64,000 nt of DNA from Flavobacterium sp. JAS (GTDB taxonomy: Bacteria > Bacteroidota > Bacteroidia > Flavobacteriales > Flavobacteriaceae). The notes below the pieces were generated by a model that saw nothing but the letters and a program-made list of their open reading frames with translations, was not told where the DNA came from and made no database searches. Positions 25,730-36,300 of the stretch are shown piece by piece. The stretch's first letter is position 1. Each line of letters starts with the position of its first letter. Location: assembly GCF_020991455.1 (NCBI RefSeq), contig NZ_JAJMOX010000007.1, positions 248,001 through 312,000 on the forward strand. The letters are read 5' to 3'. Both the position numbers and the translations under genes were made by a program.

Positions 25730-27208
25730 ATGAAAAAGAATATATTTCTTTGTTTCGCATTAGCCACAACCTTATTTGTTAGTGCTCAGCAAAAAAACAC
25801 TTTATTGGAAGCGTCTTATTGGAAAACAGCACCAGATCTTACAGCCCTTAAAACAGAAATCGCTAAAGGAAATAGCCCATCAGAAGCCAACGCAAATGCA
25901 TTTGATGTTACCACTATCGCCATTAATAATGATGCCCCTTTTACAACTATAAAGTTCCTGTTAGAGCAACCGGGAAATCCATTAAATAAATCTACTCACG
26001 ATAATCGTATCTATTTGCACTGGGCAGCTTATAGAGGAAATGTTGAGCTAACAGAGTATCTTATTGAAAAGGGTTCAGATCTTAACCTTGAAGACAGTCA
26101 CGGCACTACTGCGCTTGCTTTTGCTGCTTCGAGCGGACAAACTAATGCTAAACTTTATGAGCTTTTTTTTAATGCAGGAATCGATCCGAAGAAGAAATAT
26201 GCCGATGGTTCAAATCTATTGCTAATGGCAATTGCCTATGATAAAGAACTTACCCTTACAGACTATCTTATCACAAAAGGATTGTCTTTAAAAGATGTTG
26301 ATGCAGATGGAAATACAGCATTTGATTATGCTGCCAGAACAGGAAATATTACGCTTCTAAAAAAGATATTAGACCAAAAAGTAAAATATACAGCTGCTGC
26401 ACTTCTTATTGCAAGTCAGGGAAATCGTAGAGAAACAACTTCGCTTGAAGTGTATAAATTTTTAGTTGAAGAACTAAAAATAAAAGCTACAGCAACTAAC
26501 AAATCTGACCAAAACGTACTGCATTTTCTGGCTACAAAACCAAATCAAAAAGAAATTATTGCTTATTTTTTAGCAAAAGGTACTGATGTAAATAAAGTTA
26601 ACAAAGAAGGAAATACTCCATTTATGCTTGCTGCAGGAGCCCGAGAAAATGGTGTTTTAGAGCAATTATTGCCAACAGCAAAAAACATTAATTTGCAAAA
26701 TTTAAAAGGAGAATCTGCTTTGACAATTGCTGTAAAATCAGGAACTCCAGAAGCTGTTTCGGCTCTTTTATCAAAAGGTGCAGATGTAAAAGTAACAGAT
26801 AAAGATGGTAATAATTTAGGCGTTTATTTGGTACAATCTTTCAAACCCGGACCAAAACAAGAATCTTTTGATACTAAAGTAAAATTGCTGCAGGAAAAAG
26901 GATTGGATCTTGCGGCCCCACAAAAAGACGCAAGCACTTTATATCATTTTGCTGTTGCCAAAAACGATTTATCTTTGCTAAAAAAATTAGCCGATTTAAA
27001 AATCGACGTAAATGCTAAAAACAAAGACGGTCTAACGGCACTGCACAAAGCTGCAATGGTTGCCAAAGACGATTCAATCTTAAAATACTTAATTTCGATA
27101 GGTGCCAAAAAAGACCTTACAACAGAATTTGATGAAAGCGCTTATGCATTGGCAAAAGAAAACGAATCTTTGACCAAACAAAATGTATCTATTGATTTTT
27201 TAAAATAA
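25730..27208 (+). CDS. Exported ankyrin-repeat protein
   Basis: This 492-residue protein has a signal peptide (1-19, ending VSAQ) and then about twelve ankyrin repeats across nearly its whole length. Well-formed units include HLHWAAYRGNVELTEYLI-like (near 100), NTPFMLAAGARENG (near 297) and GLTALHKAAMVAK (near 440). Ankyrin repeats mediate protein binding, here in the periplasm. It begins the operon with DUF2271, PepSY reductase and ApbE genes, so it may scaffold the redox proteins. Such a role is inference. Confidence 0.85.
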   Translation: MKKNIFLCFALATTLFVSAQQKNTLLEASYWKTAPDLTALKTEIAKGNSPSEANANAFDVTTIAINNDAPFTTIKFLLEQPGNPLNKSTHDNRIYLHWAAYRGNVELTEYLIEKGSDLNLEDSHGTTALAFAASSGQTNAKLYELFFNAGIDPKKKYADGSNLLLMAIAYDKELTLTDYLITKGLSLKDVDADGNTAFDYAARTGNITLLKKILDQKVKYTAAALLIASQGNRRETTSLEVYKFLVEELKIKATATNKSDQNVLHFLATKPNQKEIIAYFLAKGTDVNKVNKEGNTPFMLAAGARENGVLEQLLPTAKNINLQNLKGESALTIAVKSGTPEAVSALLSKGADVKVTDKDGNNLGVYLVQSFKPGPKQESFDTKVKLLQEKGLDLAAPQKDASTLYHFAVAKNDLSLLKKLADLKIDVNAKNKDGLTALHKAAMVAKDDSILKYLISIGAKKDLTTEFDESAYALAKENESLTKQNVSIDFLK

Positions 27209-27281
27209 AGGTCTTATAAAATTCCAATCTTTTTTAAACTCCAATCAATCTAAAATCTGAACTCTAAAATCTAAAATTCTA

Positions 27282-27761
27282 ATGAAATCAATATTTAAAA
27301 TAACCCTTACCGCTGCATTAATCTGTCTAATTTCGTTTCAGGTATCAGCACAAAGCAAATACAAATGTATGCTTCAGATGTCAAATTATATGGGAGAAGG
27401 CGCTTACATTGTAGTTTCGTTAATTAATCCAAAAGGAGATTACGAAAAAACACTTTATGTAATGGGCGACGATAAAAAATGGTACAAATCACTCAAAGAA
27501 TGGAATAAATTCCAGGCTCAAAAACATGAAGATATCAGTGCAAAAACCGGAGCATCTGTTACAGGTGGAGATCGCAGCATTACCACAATAGAAATTGAAG
27601 ATTCTAAAATCAATAAAGGATATAAATTAAGATTTGAATCGGCGGTTGAAGATCAAAAATATCATGTAACTGATGTTGAAATTCCACTTACAACCCAGGG
27701 TCTTGCTGATAAAACAGAAGGTAAAGGTTATATAAGATATGTGAGATTAAACAAAATTTAA
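27282..27761 (+). CDS. DUF2271 protein, candidate flavin carrier
   Basis: This 159-residue exported protein has a signal peptide (1-24, SAQ cleavage). The body matches my recollection of DUF2271, including KTLYVMGDDKKWYKSLKEW and the TGG-DRS turn. A TGAS sequence (Thr89-Ser92) resembles the S/T-G-A-T site to which ApbE attaches FMN, although it has Ser as acceptor and Ser instead of Asp three residues before Thr89. The gene sits between an ankyrin protein and a PepSY flavoreductase, with apbE as the last gene. If flavinylated it would carry electrons in the periplasm. This is a hypothesis. Confidence 0.72.
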   Translation: MKSIFKITLTAALICLISFQVSAQSKYKCMLQMSNYMGEGAYIVVSLINPKGDYEKTLYVMGDDKKWYKSLKEWNKFQAQKHEDISAKTGASVTGGDRSITTIEIEDSKINKGYKLRFESAVEDQKYHVTDVEIPLTTQGLADKTEGKGYIRYVRLNKI

Positions 27762-27775
27762 TACCTTATCCCAAC

Positions 27776-27810
27776 AAGCTTTGTCAAAGTTTAAAACTTT
27801 GACAAAGCTT
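27776..27810. repeat. CTTTGTCAAAG palindrome, copy 1
   Basis: Perfect 17-bp arms (AAGCTTTGTCAAAGTTT) are separated by one base. It lies between the DUF2271 and PepSY genes. The same core recurs at 59964-59996 and 61811-61847. It may form a hairpin in the operon message. Confidence 0.65.
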
Positions 27811-27844
27811 AATACACATTTGATTACCCTTTAGCTTACACTCA

Positions 27845-30034
27845 ATGACTCTCTCTTTTTGGCGCTACACACACTTAGCTTTGGCTTTGTTTTCTTCTTT
27901 ATTTCTACTCTTGGCATCTCTAACGGGTATTATTTTGGCAGTAGATGCAGTTCAGGAAAAAACACTCCCATATAAAGTAGAAAATTTTGACGCCATAACC
28001 CTAGGAGAAACCCTTCGCGTTTTAAAAAAGACATATCCCGAAATTACCGAGTTAAGCATCGATTACAATGAGTTTGTAACCCTACAGGCAATTGATCAGG
28101 GCGGTCAGGATATTAATGCTTATATTAATCCAAAAACGGGAAAAACATTAGGGAAACCAGTAAAAAAAACGGAGTTTATTCAGTGGGTAACCAGTTTACA
28201 TCGTTCGTTGTTTCTTCATGAAACAGGGCGTTTTTTTGTTGGTGCAATTTCCTTTTTATTAGTACTGATTGCTATTTCAGGTTTTACTCTGGTTCTGAGC
28301 AGACAAAGAGGAATTCGTAATTTCTTTTCCAAAGTAATAAAAGAGTATTTTGCTCAATATTACCACGTTGTTTTGGGAAGATTAGCCTTGATTCCGATTC
28401 TCATTATTGCCCTTACCGGAACTTATTTATCTCTGGAGAGATTTAACTTTTTCATGGATAAAAACAAAGAAAAAGAAAAATCAGAAACTCTAGTGCCACC
28501 CAAAAATGGAACTGCCCAAAATGTATTTAAAACGACACTTTTGGCTGATGTAAAGAAAATCGAATTTCCTTTTACTGATGATCCCCAGGAATATTATATC
28601 ATTGAACTAAAAGACAGAGAAATTGAAGTTAATCAGATAACAGGGGCTGTAATTACGCAGAAACTCTCGCCAATGACAACTCAATTTGCTGATTTAAGCC
28701 TTGATCTTCATACCGGAAGAATAAACACAATTTGGGCTATAATCCTTGCCATTGCCTGTGTTAATATCCTCTTTTTTATCTATTCCGGTTTTGCTATTAC
28801 CTTAAAAAGAAGGTCTAGCCGGATTAAAAATAAATTTAGAGCCGATGAAAGTAAATACATTTTACTAGCTGGCTCTGAAAACGGAAGCACATTGCGTTTT
28901 GCAAATGCGATTCAGAAGCAATTAATTGATCGTGGAGAAAAAGCTCATATTGCCGAATTGAATAACTATAAGCTTTTTCCAAAGGCTCAGCATATTATTG
29001 TTTTCTCTTCAACCCACGGACTAGGCGATGCGCCCTCTAACGCAAATAAATTTATATCTGTTTTAAAGAAATACAATCAACAACAGAAAGTCAATTTTTC
29101 GGTTGTTGGTTTTGGTTCAAAAGCTTATCCTGATTTTTGTGGTTTTGCGCTGGAAATTGACGAGCTTTTGTCTACTCAAGATTGGGCAGAACGTTTCCTG
29201 GACTTACAAACCGTAAACGATAAATCGGCTCAAGAGTTTGTAGACTGGATAAAATTATGGAGTGCCAAAACTGAAATTCCATTAGCAACAACACCTTCAT
29301 TGTACAATCATGCGCCAAAAGATTTATCAAAACTAATGGTTCTGGATAAAACAATGGTTTCAGAAACCGAACAAACTTTTCTCGTTACCTTACGAGCCAA
29401 TATAAGAGCTAAATTTACCTCTGGTGATTTACTGGCAATTTATCCTGCAAATGACACCAGGGAGCGTCTTTATTCCATTGGAAATCATTCGGGAAATATT
29501 CAACTGGTGGTAAAATTACATCCGGATGGATTAGGTTCGGGATTTCTAAATAATCTTGCACCGGGAAATACCATCAAAGCCAGAATCATCAATAATCATG
29601 CTTTTCATTTTCCTAAAAGAGCCTCTAAAGTGGCCTTGATTTCTAACGGAACAGGGATTGCTCCTTTTCTGGGAATGATTGAACAGAATAAGAAAAAAAC
29701 AGAAACCCATTTGTATTCTGGCTTTCGAATAGAAACAGAAAATATTCTGGGGTATAAAAAGTTTACATCGGAAATGATCCAGAAAAAACAACTTGAGAGT
29801 TTCCATTTAGCATTATCGCGCGAAGCAAATCATTATTATGTGATGGATTTGATCAAGCGTGATGCTGACTTTTTTATAGATTTGTTACAACAAGGCGGAG
29901 TAATTATGATTTGTGGCTCTCTGGCAATGCAAAAAGATGTAGAATCGATTTTAGATAATTTATGCCTGGCAAAGAAAATCAAAAGCATTTTAGATTATAA
30001 AGAAAATGGTCAGGTTTTAACCGATTGTTATTAG
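27845..30034 (+). CDS. PepSY-flavodoxin-FNR membrane electron-transfer protein
   Basis: This 729-residue inner-membrane flavoreductase is a fusion. The N-terminal PepSY-TM part has about four helices (near 12-32, 132-152, 175-195, 293-315) with periplasmic segments between. A flavodoxin domain follows (near 338-480, LAGSENGSTLRFANAI for FMN). Last comes a ferredoxin-NADP reductase module with RLYSIG (FAD), GTGIAPF and MICGS (NADPH). It should move electrons from cytosolic NADPH across the membrane to a periplasmic acceptor, possibly iron or the DUF2271 protein. It shares 10 bp with the longest apbE frame but not with the ATG-started apbE. Confidence 0.87.
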   Translation: MTLSFWRYTHLALALFSSLFLLLASLTGIILAVDAVQEKTLPYKVENFDAITLGETLRVLKKTYPEITELSIDYNEFVTLQAIDQGGQDINAYINPKTGKTLGKPVKKTEFIQWVTSLHRSLFLHETGRFFVGAISFLLVLIAISGFTLVLSRQRGIRNFFSKVIKEYFAQYYHVVLGRLALIPILIIALTGTYLSLERFNFFMDKNKEKEKSETLVPPKNGTAQNVFKTTLLADVKKIEFPFTDDPQEYYIIELKDREIEVNQITGAVITQKLSPMTTQFADLSLDLHTGRINTIWAIILAIACVNILFFIYSGFAITLKRRSSRIKNKFRADESKYILLAGSENGSTLRFANAIQKQLIDRGEKAHIAELNNYKLFPKAQHIIVFSSTHGLGDAPSNANKFISVLKKYNQQQKVNFSVVGFGSKAYPDFCGFALEIDELLSTQDWAERFLDLQTVNDKSAQEFVDWIKLWSAKTEIPLATTPSLYNHAPKDLSKLMVLDKTMVSETEQTFLVTLRANIRAKFTSGDLLAIYPANDTRERLYSIGNHSGNIQLVVKLHPDGLGSGFLNNLAPGNTIKARIINNHAFHFPKRASKVALISNGTGIAPFLGMIEQNKKKTETHLYSGFRIETENILGYKKFTSEMIQKKQLESFHLALSREANHYYVMDLIKRDADFFIDLLQQGGVIMICGSLAMQKDVESILDNLCLAKKIKSILDYKENGQVLTDCY

Positions 30035-30054
30035 TGGTTTATAAAAAAGAATTT

Positions 30055-31068
30055 ATGTCAATTCAAAAATCAATCTCAAGGTCATTAATAGTTTTTTTTG
30101 CAATACTATTTAGCGTTTCAGTAAATTCACAAGTTTTACGAAAACGAACCACACTGCTTATGGGTGGACGTTTTGACATTACTATTGTGGCTAATGATTC
30201 CCTTGATGCGGAAAAAAATATAGATGCTGTTATTGCTGAAATTACTCGAATTGAGAATCTAATCTCGGACTGGAAACCAGATTCACAAGTCTCTGAAGTA
30301 AATCAAAATGCCGGAATTCGTCCCGTAAGAGTTGACAGAGAAGTTTTTGAATTAACACAAAGAGCCATTGAGTTTTCTGAGGCTACAAAGGGCGGATTTG
30401 ACGTAAGCTTTGCCGCAATGGACAGAATCTGGAAATTTGACGGATCGATGACCCAAATGCCTTCTGAGCAAGCCATAAAAAAATCAGTGGAAAAAGTAGG
30501 TTACAAAAACATTATTCTCGATAGTGTACAATCGACTATTTTTCTAAAACTCAAGGGAATGAAAATCGGATTTGGCGCTTTGGGCGAAGGATACGCAACC
30601 GATAAATGCCGCGCTATGATGCTTGCAAAAGGCATAAAAGCCGGAATTATAAACGGCTCGGGAGATATGAGTACCTGGGGAAAACAACCCAATGGAAATC
30701 CATGGAAAATTGGTATTACAAATCCGTTTGATCCTGAAAAGCTTTTGGCGACTATACCTTTAGAGCAACACGCCATTACCACTTCGGGAAGCTATGAAAA
30801 ATTTGTCATCTTTAATGGCGTTCGTTATTCGCATATCATCAATCCGGCCACAGGATATCCGGCCACAGGATTGTGCAGTGTAACTGTCCTTGGTCCCGAT
30901 GCCCAAACGGCAAACGCATTAAGTACTTCTCTTATGGTTTTAGGCCAAAAAGAAGGACTTATTCTGCTTCAAAAATATCCTCAGTACAGCTGCTTAATGA
31001 TTACCGATAATGGAAAAATCGTAAAGTCAAAAAACTTTAAGATCAAGAAGTTTAAAGCTAAGTTTTAG
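30055..31068 (+). CDS. apbE: FAD:protein FMN transferase
   Basis: This 337-residue enzyme covalently attaches FMN from FAD to Ser/Thr of extracytoplasmic redox proteins. It has a signal peptide (about 1-25) and the family blocks MGGRFDI, DVSFAAMDRIWKFDG, KIGFGALGEGYATD, INGSGDMSTWG, ITTSGSYEKF and HIINPATGYP. The frame can begin at a TTG at 30025, inside the upstream gene, but the ATG at 30055 gives a proper signal peptide. It is the last gene of the operon. The most likely substrate nearby is the DUF2271 protein. Confidence 0.9.
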   Translation: MSIQKSISRSLIVFFAILFSVSVNSQVLRKRTTLLMGGRFDITIVANDSLDAEKNIDAVIAEITRIENLISDWKPDSQVSEVNQNAGIRPVRVDREVFELTQRAIEFSEATKGGFDVSFAAMDRIWKFDGSMTQMPSEQAIKKSVEKVGYKNIILDSVQSTIFLKLKGMKIGFGALGEGYATDKCRAMMLAKGIKAGIINGSGDMSTWGKQPNGNPWKIGITNPFDPEKLLATIPLEQHAITTSGSYEKFVIFNGVRYSHIINPATGYPATGLCSVTVLGPDAQTANALSTSLMVLGQKEGLILLQKYPQYSCLMITDNGKIVKSKNFKIKKFKAKF

Positions 31069-31073
31069 TTTAT

Positions 31074-31535
31074 CTATGATACAGATTCTCTTTTTTGGGA
31101 ATGAAAAAGTGCTGCCTGTCCCAATACATTGCCACTTTTGTCTTCCAATTTCCAAATGATTGCATCGTGAATGGTAAAACTATTTCCATATTTATCCACA
31201 CGTGGAGCTGAATAATTATAAACAATTCCGTTTTGATTCACTTTTTCAAATAATACTGCACGCGCGGCTCTATTTGTTTCTGAAGCACTTAATTTTGATG
31301 GAAGCGACAATAATTCCTCATGTGTATATTTAAAACAAGACAAAGCATATTGATTGGCATAAATAAAAATAGAATCAGCACTATTATCGACTCCAAGTAT
31401 ACTATAATTTGCTTGTTCATGTAGCCATTTATAACGATCTTTAATATCACCCGGACATGGAAGATTAGTTCCATTAAGAGCCAGAAAACAATCATCAATT
31501 TGTTTGATCAGAGGGTACCATTTTTCTAATTCCAT
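31074..31535 (-). CDS. MEKHLA-domain (PAS-like) protein
   Basis: This is a 153-residue soluble protein. The recognised pattern is that of the MEKHLA family, a PAS-related sensor fold: LPSKLSA then R-x-x-R ... F-x-x-V-x-x-x-G ... Y-S-A-P-R ... IHDAIIWKLEDKSGNVLGQAALF at the C-terminus. The function is unknown. A sensory or ligand-binding role is presumed. It converges with apbE, with 5 bp between stops, and is transcribed alone. The 298 bp upstream hold no recognisable element. Confidence 0.78.
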   Translation of the reverse strand: MELEKWYPLIKQIDDCFLALNGTNLPCPGDIKDRYKWLHEQANYSILGVDNSADSIFIYANQYALSCFKYTHEELLSLPSKLSASETNRAARAVLFEKVNQNGIVYNYSAPRVDKYGNSFTIHDAIIWKLEDKSGNVLGQAALFHSQKRESVS

Positions 31536-31833
31536 AATATATTTGATTTATAGTTTTGAAGTCAGAGATTATTACCTAACATTGTAGAATGTTCTAACTT
31601 TTTGAATTTGTATTCATTCTGTCAGATATTAGCTAAACAATAATTTTATTTTGTAAGATTTTAACATATTAAAGATACAAATCTCATTTAAAACTCAATG
31701 AAATAAAAATATAAAAATTCTCACAAAAAATTATCAAATCACTGATTAACAAATATTTAAATTATCATTTCTATAGTATGATCTTAAATCAATGTTTCAA
31801 TTTATATACTTCAAAAAACATTGAACATAAAAA

Positions 31834-31855
31834 AACTCCTGCTTAAAGCAGAAGT
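31834..31855 (-). terminator. Terminator hairpin after the efflux operon
   Basis: AACTCCTGCTT and AAGCAGAAGTT pair with one mismatch and no spacer beyond the turn. On the minus strand the hairpin leads into a T-run. It lies 40 bp past the stop of the outer-membrane channel gene. Confidence 0.6.
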
Positions 31856-31895
31856 TCTTCGTTTTAACAACCTAATTAACAGTGAGGACAAAAGT

Positions 31896-33299
31896 CTATT
31901 TCCATCCACCACCTAAAGCACGATACAAATCAACAACTGCTTGTAATTTTTGCAAATCATCATTGATACCACTCAATTGAGCTGCCAATAAGTTTTGTTC
32001 AGATGTCAGTACATCTGTATAATTGGTAGCCGAACTATATTCTAAAAGCTGTTGGGTAAAATCCACTGATTTTATCAATGCTTCAATTTGTTTTTTTCTT
32101 GAATCTTCTTTTTCAACGGCCATTTCATACGCATACAAAGCATTTGAAACTTCTTGTCCCGCAACCAAAAGGCTTTGTTGGAAATTGTTTAACGCCTGTA
32201 CTTGTTTAGATTGTGCTGTGGTTAATCTGGCTTTATTTAATCCCTGATTAAAAAGTGGTTGTGTGAGTCCTCCAATCAAAGAATAAAAAACAGAATTACT
32301 GAAAAAATCCGTCAATTGCAGGTTCGAGAATCCTCCACTTGCTGTCAATGTCAAACTTGGGTAAAAATAGGTTTTAGCCATATTTGTCGTTTCAAAAGCC
32401 GTTCTGAAATTAAATTCCGCCTGACGGACATCCGGACGGTTTTCCAGCAATTGAGCCGGCAATCCAACAGCAAGATTTTCTGGAATTACCTGATTTCCCA
32501 ATGTTCCTCTTTCGATTGTTCCCGGAGTCTGTCCCAATAAAATATTAAGGGCATTCTCAGTCTCACGAATGCTTCTTTTTAAATCCGGAATCAATACTTC
32601 TGCCGCATGCTGATTGGCTTCACTTTGTACAACCGCTGCTCCTGTAACTATTGCACCTTCTTTTAAAGCTTTAATAGTTTCAACATTTTTAATACGGCTC
32701 TCTAAGGTTGCTTTTGTAATTTCTAATTGTTTATCATAAGCTAACAATAAAAAATAGTTGTTGGCAATGTCCGAAATCAGCTGCGTCTGAATGGCTTGTT
32801 TTGCCGCATCTGTAGAAAGATAAGTGGCTAAAGCGGCTCTTTTAGAACTGCTTAGTTTGCCCCAAATATCCGCTTCCCAGGAGGTGCTCAAACCTAATTT
32901 GTAAGTTGTTGTCAAGGTATTGATATTAATTCCTGCCGGAAAATTCAATCCAGCCTCAGATTGTTTGCTGCGTGTTGCATTAGCATCAATATTCAGCGTT
33001 GGATAATACGCTAATTTCGCCTGACGCAAAGAAGCGCGCGACTGAACGATGTTTTCAATGGCATTTTTTAAGTTGAGGTTCTGATCTAATCCTTTTTGAA
33101 TTAAAGCATTTAGTTTTTCATCCTTAAAAACACTTTGCCAAGGCATACTGGCCAGGGTAGTAGAATCAGCAGAAGCCTGATCGCGATACAACTTATCGGT
33201 CGATATCGTTTTGGGGCGCTCGTATTTTTGGGTAACACAGGCACTCAAAAGAGTGGCCGCAATTACCATTACAATATATTTATTTGAACTATGAGTCAT
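31896..33299 (-). CDS. RND efflux outer-membrane channel lipoprotein (OprM/TolC family)
   Basis: This 467-residue channel forms the outer-membrane exit of a tripartite pump. It has a signal peptide with lipobox LSAC. Two repeated OEP domains carry the helical-barrel pattern, and LAVGLPAQLLENRPDVRQAEF is the family hallmark in the middle. The open frame extends to an ATG at 33335 within the pump gene, but the ATG at 33299 gives a normal 20-residue signal peptide and a 19-bp gap. It is the third gene of the adaptor-pump-channel operon. Confidence 0.9.
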   Translation of the reverse strand: MTHSSNKYIVMVIAATLLSACVTQKYERPKTISTDKLYRDQASADSTTLASMPWQSVFKDEKLNALIQKGLDQNLNLKNAIENIVQSRASLRQAKLAYYPTLNIDANATRSKQSEAGLNFPAGININTLTTTYKLGLSTSWEADIWGKLSSSKRAALATYLSTDAAKQAIQTQLISDIANNYFLLLAYDKQLEITKATLESRIKNVETIKALKEGAIVTGAAVVQSEANQHAAEVLIPDLKRSIRETENALNILLGQTPGTIERGTLGNQVIPENLAVGLPAQLLENRPDVRQAEFNFRTAFETTNMAKTYFYPSLTLTASGGFSNLQLTDFFSNSVFYSLIGGLTQPLFNQGLNKARLTTAQSKQVQALNNFQQSLLVAGQEVSNALYAYEMAVEKEDSRKKQIEALIKSVDFTQQLLEYSSATNYTDVLTSEQNLLAAQLSGINDDLQKLQAVVDLYRALGGGWK

Positions 33300-33318
33300 C
33301 TCTGTATTAATTAAATTA

Positions 33319-36300
33319 TTACTCTTTATGAGCATCTATTAGTTGTGTTTCCTCTTCATCCTCATCGTCATAACCATCTTTGGCAGGACCACTGATTTTT
33401 TCCTGTAAAGTCTGGAAAATGATAAATAATATCGGAATCACAAATACTCCCAAAATGGTTCCGATTAACATTCCTCCAACGGCTCCTGTACCAATTGATT
33501 TATTTCCCACAGCTCCTGCTCCACTAGCAAACATTAACGGTACAAGTCCTAAAATAAAGGCAAATGAAGTCATTAAAATTGGTCTCAAACGCGCTACGGC
33601 TCCTTCAATTGCAGCTTGTACAATTGGCATTCCTTTTCGCCTTCTTTCCAAAGCAAATTCGACAATCAAAATACCGTTCTTGGCCAGCAATCCAATTAAC
33701 ATGATTAAGGAAATCTGCAAATAAATATTACTGTTTAATTTGAATATAATCGAGAACAAATAAGCTCCTGCGAGTCCAAAGGGGATCGACAATAATACTG
33801 CAAATGGCAATATATAACTCTCGTATTGTGCACTTAACAAGAAGTAAACAAACACTAGACACAATATGAAGATGAAAATAGTTTCACTTCCTGAGGCTAA
33901 TTCTTCACGTGTTAATCCGGAGAATTCATAACCATAACCAGCCGGGAGATTCTCTGCCGCCACTTCCTGAATGGCTTTAATAGCATCTCCTGAACTAAAT
34001 CCCGGATTTGGTGCTCCTGTGATCGAAATAGAGGTAAACAGGTTAAATCTAGAAATTGATTCTGGTCCAAAAACTCTGGTCATTTTTATAAACTCAGTAA
34101 TTGGAGCCATTACCCCGGCACTATTTCTAACGAAGATTTTATTTAGTCCTTCTGTATTGGTACGGAATTCCGGAGAAGCCTGTACCATAACACGATATTG
34201 TTTTCCGAATTTATTGAAGTTCGAGGCGTACAATCCACCGTAATACCCTTGCATTGTTGACAAAATTGTATTTACCGGAACTCCTGCATCTTTGGCTTTG
34301 GCCAAATTAATTTCCATCATATATTGTGGAAAACCAGGGTTAAATGGCGTTGTTGCATATTGTATTTCCGGACGTTTTGATAGTTTTTCTAAAAATTCAT
34401 TATTTACTTTAAAAAACTCTGCCGTTGTATGTCCGCCTTTATCCTGCAATTGAAATTCGAATCCACCACTTTGTCCGAATCCTGAAATTGTTGGTGGCGA
34501 AATAAAGAAAATATTAGCTTCACGAATTCCGCTGGTTTTGGCAAAAAGCTGACCAATTACATCATTAACACTTAAATCACGTTTTTCCCACGTTTCGAGT
34601 TTTATAATAACCATACTGTAGGCACTTCCCGCTCCTGCAGTAAAGTTCTGCCCCACAATACGAAGCGTATTTTTAACCCCAGGAATCGTTTTGGCAATAC
34701 TGTCTACTTTCTTGGCAATTACATCAGAACGTTCCATAGAAGCTGATGGCGGTAAGCTAATATTGGCAAAAACAGTACCCTGATCTTCCGCTGGAACAAA
34801 AGCTGAAGGTGTGGTTTTCATCATATAGAATAATGCTGCGCTCGAAATCATAATAGCCGCTAATACAATCCATTTTTTAACCGAAAGAAATTGAACGGAA
34901 CGTTTATATCTACCCGTTACATTATCAAATGCAACGTTAAACGAAGTATAGAATCTCTGAATAAAACTTTGATGTTTGTGATCCTCTGCATGCGGTTTTA
35001 AAAGCAAGGCGCACAATGCAGGACTTAATGTCAAGGCGTTAATGGCCGAGAGAATAATCGCAACGGCTAATGTGATACCAAACTGTTTGTAGAAAACCCC
35101 TGTAGATCCGTTAATAAACGTAACGGGAATAAATACCGCCGCCATGACAAGTGTGATCGAAATAATCGCACCCGAGATTTCATCCATGGCATCAATGGTA
35201 GCTTTCTTAGACGATTTATAACCATGATCCAGTTTGGCATGTACCGCCTCGACAACGACAATCGCATCATCCACGACAATACCAATGGCCAAAACCATCG
35301 CAAAAAGCGTTAATAAGTTAATGGTGAACCCAAATAAATTCAAAAAGAAGAACGTACCTACAATGGCAACCGGAACCGCGATTGCCGGAATTAATGTTGA
35401 TCTGAAATCCTGTAAAAAGATAAAAACCACAATAAAAACCAATATAAAAGCTTCAATTAAAGTATGAATTACCTTTTCGATAGAAGCATCCAGATTTTCG
35501 TTAACATCAACAAGAATGGTATATTTTACTCCTTTTGGGAAACTCTTTGCAGCTTCTTCAATTAGTTTTTTAGAATTGATAATTACATCACGGGCATTAG
35601 ATCCAGGGGTCTGGCTAATGGCCATAGCTGTCGATTCTATACCGTTTGTTTTAGTGGTTGAGGCATAACTTAACGATCCAAGTTCTACTTTAGCAACATC
35701 TTTTAAACGTAACATTTGTCCGTTACCAATCGATTTAATGATGATATCCCCAAATTCCTTGTCGCTAGTTAAACGCCCTTTGTATTTGATTACGTATTGG
35801 AAAGCCTGATTTCCATTCTCACCAAATTTACCTGGTGCCGCTTCTATATTTTGTTCTGCCAAAGCAGCCGAAATATCACTCGGAATCAGTTTGTATTGTT
35901 GCATTACATCTGGTTTGAGCCAGATTCTCATCGAGTAATCGTTTGCTCCAAAAACCGTTACATCTCCTACTCCAACTACACGTTGAATTTGTGGAACAAG
36001 GTTAATCTTAGCATAATTTTGGAGAAAAGTCTGACTATAGGCATTACCATCGCTATATAAAGAGAAAATCAACAAGTTACTACTTTGACTCTTGGTTACC
36101 GTTACACCCGCCTGAGTTACCTCTACCGGCAATAAACTAGTGGCTCTCGAAACCCTGTTTTGAACGTTTACCGCTGCTAAATCGGGATTTGTTCCTACTT
36201 TAAAGAAGATTTTTATGGATGCATTTCCGTCATTTGTCGCGGTAGAAGTCATGTAAGTCATGTTTTCTACACCATTAATTTGCTCTTCCAGCGGAATCAC

